Source of the DNA: Oscillospiraceae bacterium
GTDB lineage: Bacteria; Bacillota; Clostridia; Oscillospirales; Oscillospiraceae
Direction: 5' to 3'
Assembly (NCBI GenBank): GCA_009785655.1
Contig: WQVW01000095.1
Span: forward strand, 1 to 6,706
Length of the DNA stretch: 6,706 nt
Both the position numbers and the translations under genes were made by a program. How positions within the stretch are numbered: the stretch's first letter is position 1; every line of letters starts with the position of its first letter. Shown here piece after piece: positions 5,771 to 6,706 of this stretch. Below the pieces are notes generated by a model. It was not told the DNA's origin. It did no database searches and worked only from the letters and a program-made list of their open reading frames with translations.

Positions 5771-5816
5771 CAAATCAGCACTAGTGTTTTACAGCAGCGC
5801 ATCATAGGCTGATTTG
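5771..5816. other. Weak long-loop hairpin just after the solute-binding protein gene
   Basis: Arms CAAATCAGC (5771-5779) and GCTGATTTG (5808-5816) are exact 9-bp complements separated by 28 nt, beginning 4 nt after the binding-protein stop on the minus strand. No U-tract follows. It could be part of the 3' untranslated structure of that transcript, but the long loop makes this uncertain. Confidence 0.3.
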
Positions 5817-5820
5817 TTGT

Positions 5821-6706
5821 TTACCAATCAGCAGGCCATGTGTGATGCGTACGCGGCGGATCTATACGGGTCGGGAACAGATCCAAATCATACACCATCG
5901 GGAACTGCGGCCAAGCGCGTTCTTCTTCTGTAGCGTCCGGGCCGATTGCGTACAGATCAAGGAATGCGAAGTATTGCTCAAAGTTATCCGGTGTGACCCA
6001 CACGATCGGCAAGAACATTATCGGGTAGCTATGTGCTTGTAAAACGATCGGGGTGCCGTCTTCACCAAGGTCTGCGGCAGGTACAAGATGGAACGGATCC
6101 AACTCGCCTGAGAATTGATAGACATCGCCCTTATCCCAGATAACGCGCCAATCAGGCCAAATGGTATCTGGTGTTGCGAATCCTGCCATGAATGCCCACA
6201 GTGCGTTGACAACAAGTTCTGTCCACACAGCACCGATGGATTCAAGCGAGGCTCTAAATGCGTTGGTGACGCCAGCTTCCCACTGGGCAACAAGTGACGG
6301 GCCTGCGGCGAAAGCAACGATATTTGTTACATCGTTCATGCCCAGGTCGTCAACGATGATTGCCGCGTCAATCGCCTGTCCGCCGAACATTGTGGAGATC
6401 AGCCAAACGTCGATGTCAGGGTTGTTTGACAGTTCCGATGTGATCAGCAGCATCGGGTCAGCACCAGCCAACGCCAAGTCAGAGACAAAGAAGTTTTGCT
6501 GGTTTATTGCTGTGTCTGGATGGAATTCCCCAAGCTGTGGGAATCGTTCTGCCCAGACCATTTCAGCACCAAGGGATCGCATATTCAGCTGAACAGCCGT
6601 TGACCATGCGATAGAGATCATGCCGACTCTTTCCGGCGGTACATCCGGGAAATTCTCTTCATACCATCTGATCAACTCTTCAGCCATCATTTGGCCGACC
6701 AAGAGA
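5821..6706 (-). CDS. Sugar-type ABC transporter solute-binding protein, C-terminal part (5' end outside window)
   Basis: The frame is open from the right edge to a TAA at 5823-5821, giving about 294 visible residues; the TTG at 6702 is an internal Leu codon. The order of features fits a type 1 periplasmic-binding fold: an inter-lobe stretch (VGQMMAEELIRWYEENFPD), the strand ERVGMISIAWS, a helix and a second strand, then NPDIDVWLISTMFGGQAIDA, the position where family members report a count-and-signal motif near the ligand. Then come TNIVAFAAGPSLVAQWEAG and a late VVNALWAFMAG helix. The N-terminal lobe and signal peptide, perhaps 100-150 residues, are missing. The visible part is rich in Trp, Asp and Glu, as expected for an exported protein. 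It would deliver a sugar or similar small ligand to an ABC importer on the cell surface, as a lipoprotein if Gram-positive. Substrate unknown. Its transporter partners may lie upstream, or include the ATPase at 909-2405. Confidence 0.8.
   Translation of the reverse strand, partial: LLVGQMMAEELIRWYEENFPDVPPERVGMISIAWSTAVQLNMRSLGAEMVWAERFPQLGEFHPDTAINQQNFFVSDLALAGADPMLLITSELSNNPDIDVWLISTMFGGQAIDAAIIVDDLGMNDVTNIVAFAAGPSLVAQWEAGVTNAFRASLESIGAVWTELVVNALWAFMAGFATPDTIWPDWRVIWDKGDVYQFSGELDPFHLVPAADLGEDGTPIVLQAHSYPIMFLPIVWVTPDNFEQYFAFLDLYAIGPDATEEERAWPQFPMVYDLDLFPTRIDPPRTHHTWPADW

Overview
The window looks like chromosomal DNA of a low-to-moderate-GC Gram-positive anaerobe, most likely a member of the Clostridia. 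This is inferred from three things: sigma-A-type promoters with consensus-like boxes and 17-bp spacers, GGAG-type ribosome binding sites, and the gene families present (a Ribose/Galactose-type sugar ABC ATPase, an aldo/keto reductase with a C-terminal two-cluster ferredoxin tail, and a clostridial-style N-terminal zinc-ribbon protein). No database search was possible, so genus-level placement is not attempted.

Layout from left to right. The 3' end of rmuC (+, cut by the left edge) runs to 427 and converges on a two-gene minus-strand unit. That unit is a 498-residue sugar-type ABC ATPase (2405-909) followed 16 bp later by a 123-residue two-helix membrane protein with a strongly acidic tail (892-521). 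A hairpin at 463-495 lies between the converging ends. A roughly 237-bp divergent intergenic region (2406-2642) carries a good minus-strand promoter for the ABC gene, a good plus-strand promoter for the next gene, and a possible operator dyad between them. The plus-strand gene (2643-4271) encodes a 542-residue protein: zinc ribbon, basic linker, membrane helix, seven RCC1 repeats (a full beta-propeller) and three further membrane helices. It converges on a minus-strand aldo/keto reductase/ferredoxin fusion (5548-4409); two hairpins in the 137-bp gap look like opposed terminators. Upstream of the reductase is a 272-bp gap with an extended -10 promoter and a perfect 22-bp-arm hairpin. The last gene, on the minus strand and cut by the right edge, is the C-terminal part of a type 1 periplasmic-binding-protein-like sugar-binding lipoprotein/solute-binding protein.

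How they fit together. The solute-binding protein and the ABC ATPase belong to the same transporter class and lie on the same strand, but the reductase and the oppositely oriented RCC1 gene separate them, and no permease is visible. They may be parts of one dispersed system or of two. The RCC1 membrane protein is the most unusual gene here; its layout suggests an envelope sensor or adhesion/scaffold protein, but no function can be assigned from sequence alone. The remaining genes are ordinary housekeeping or metabolic families.
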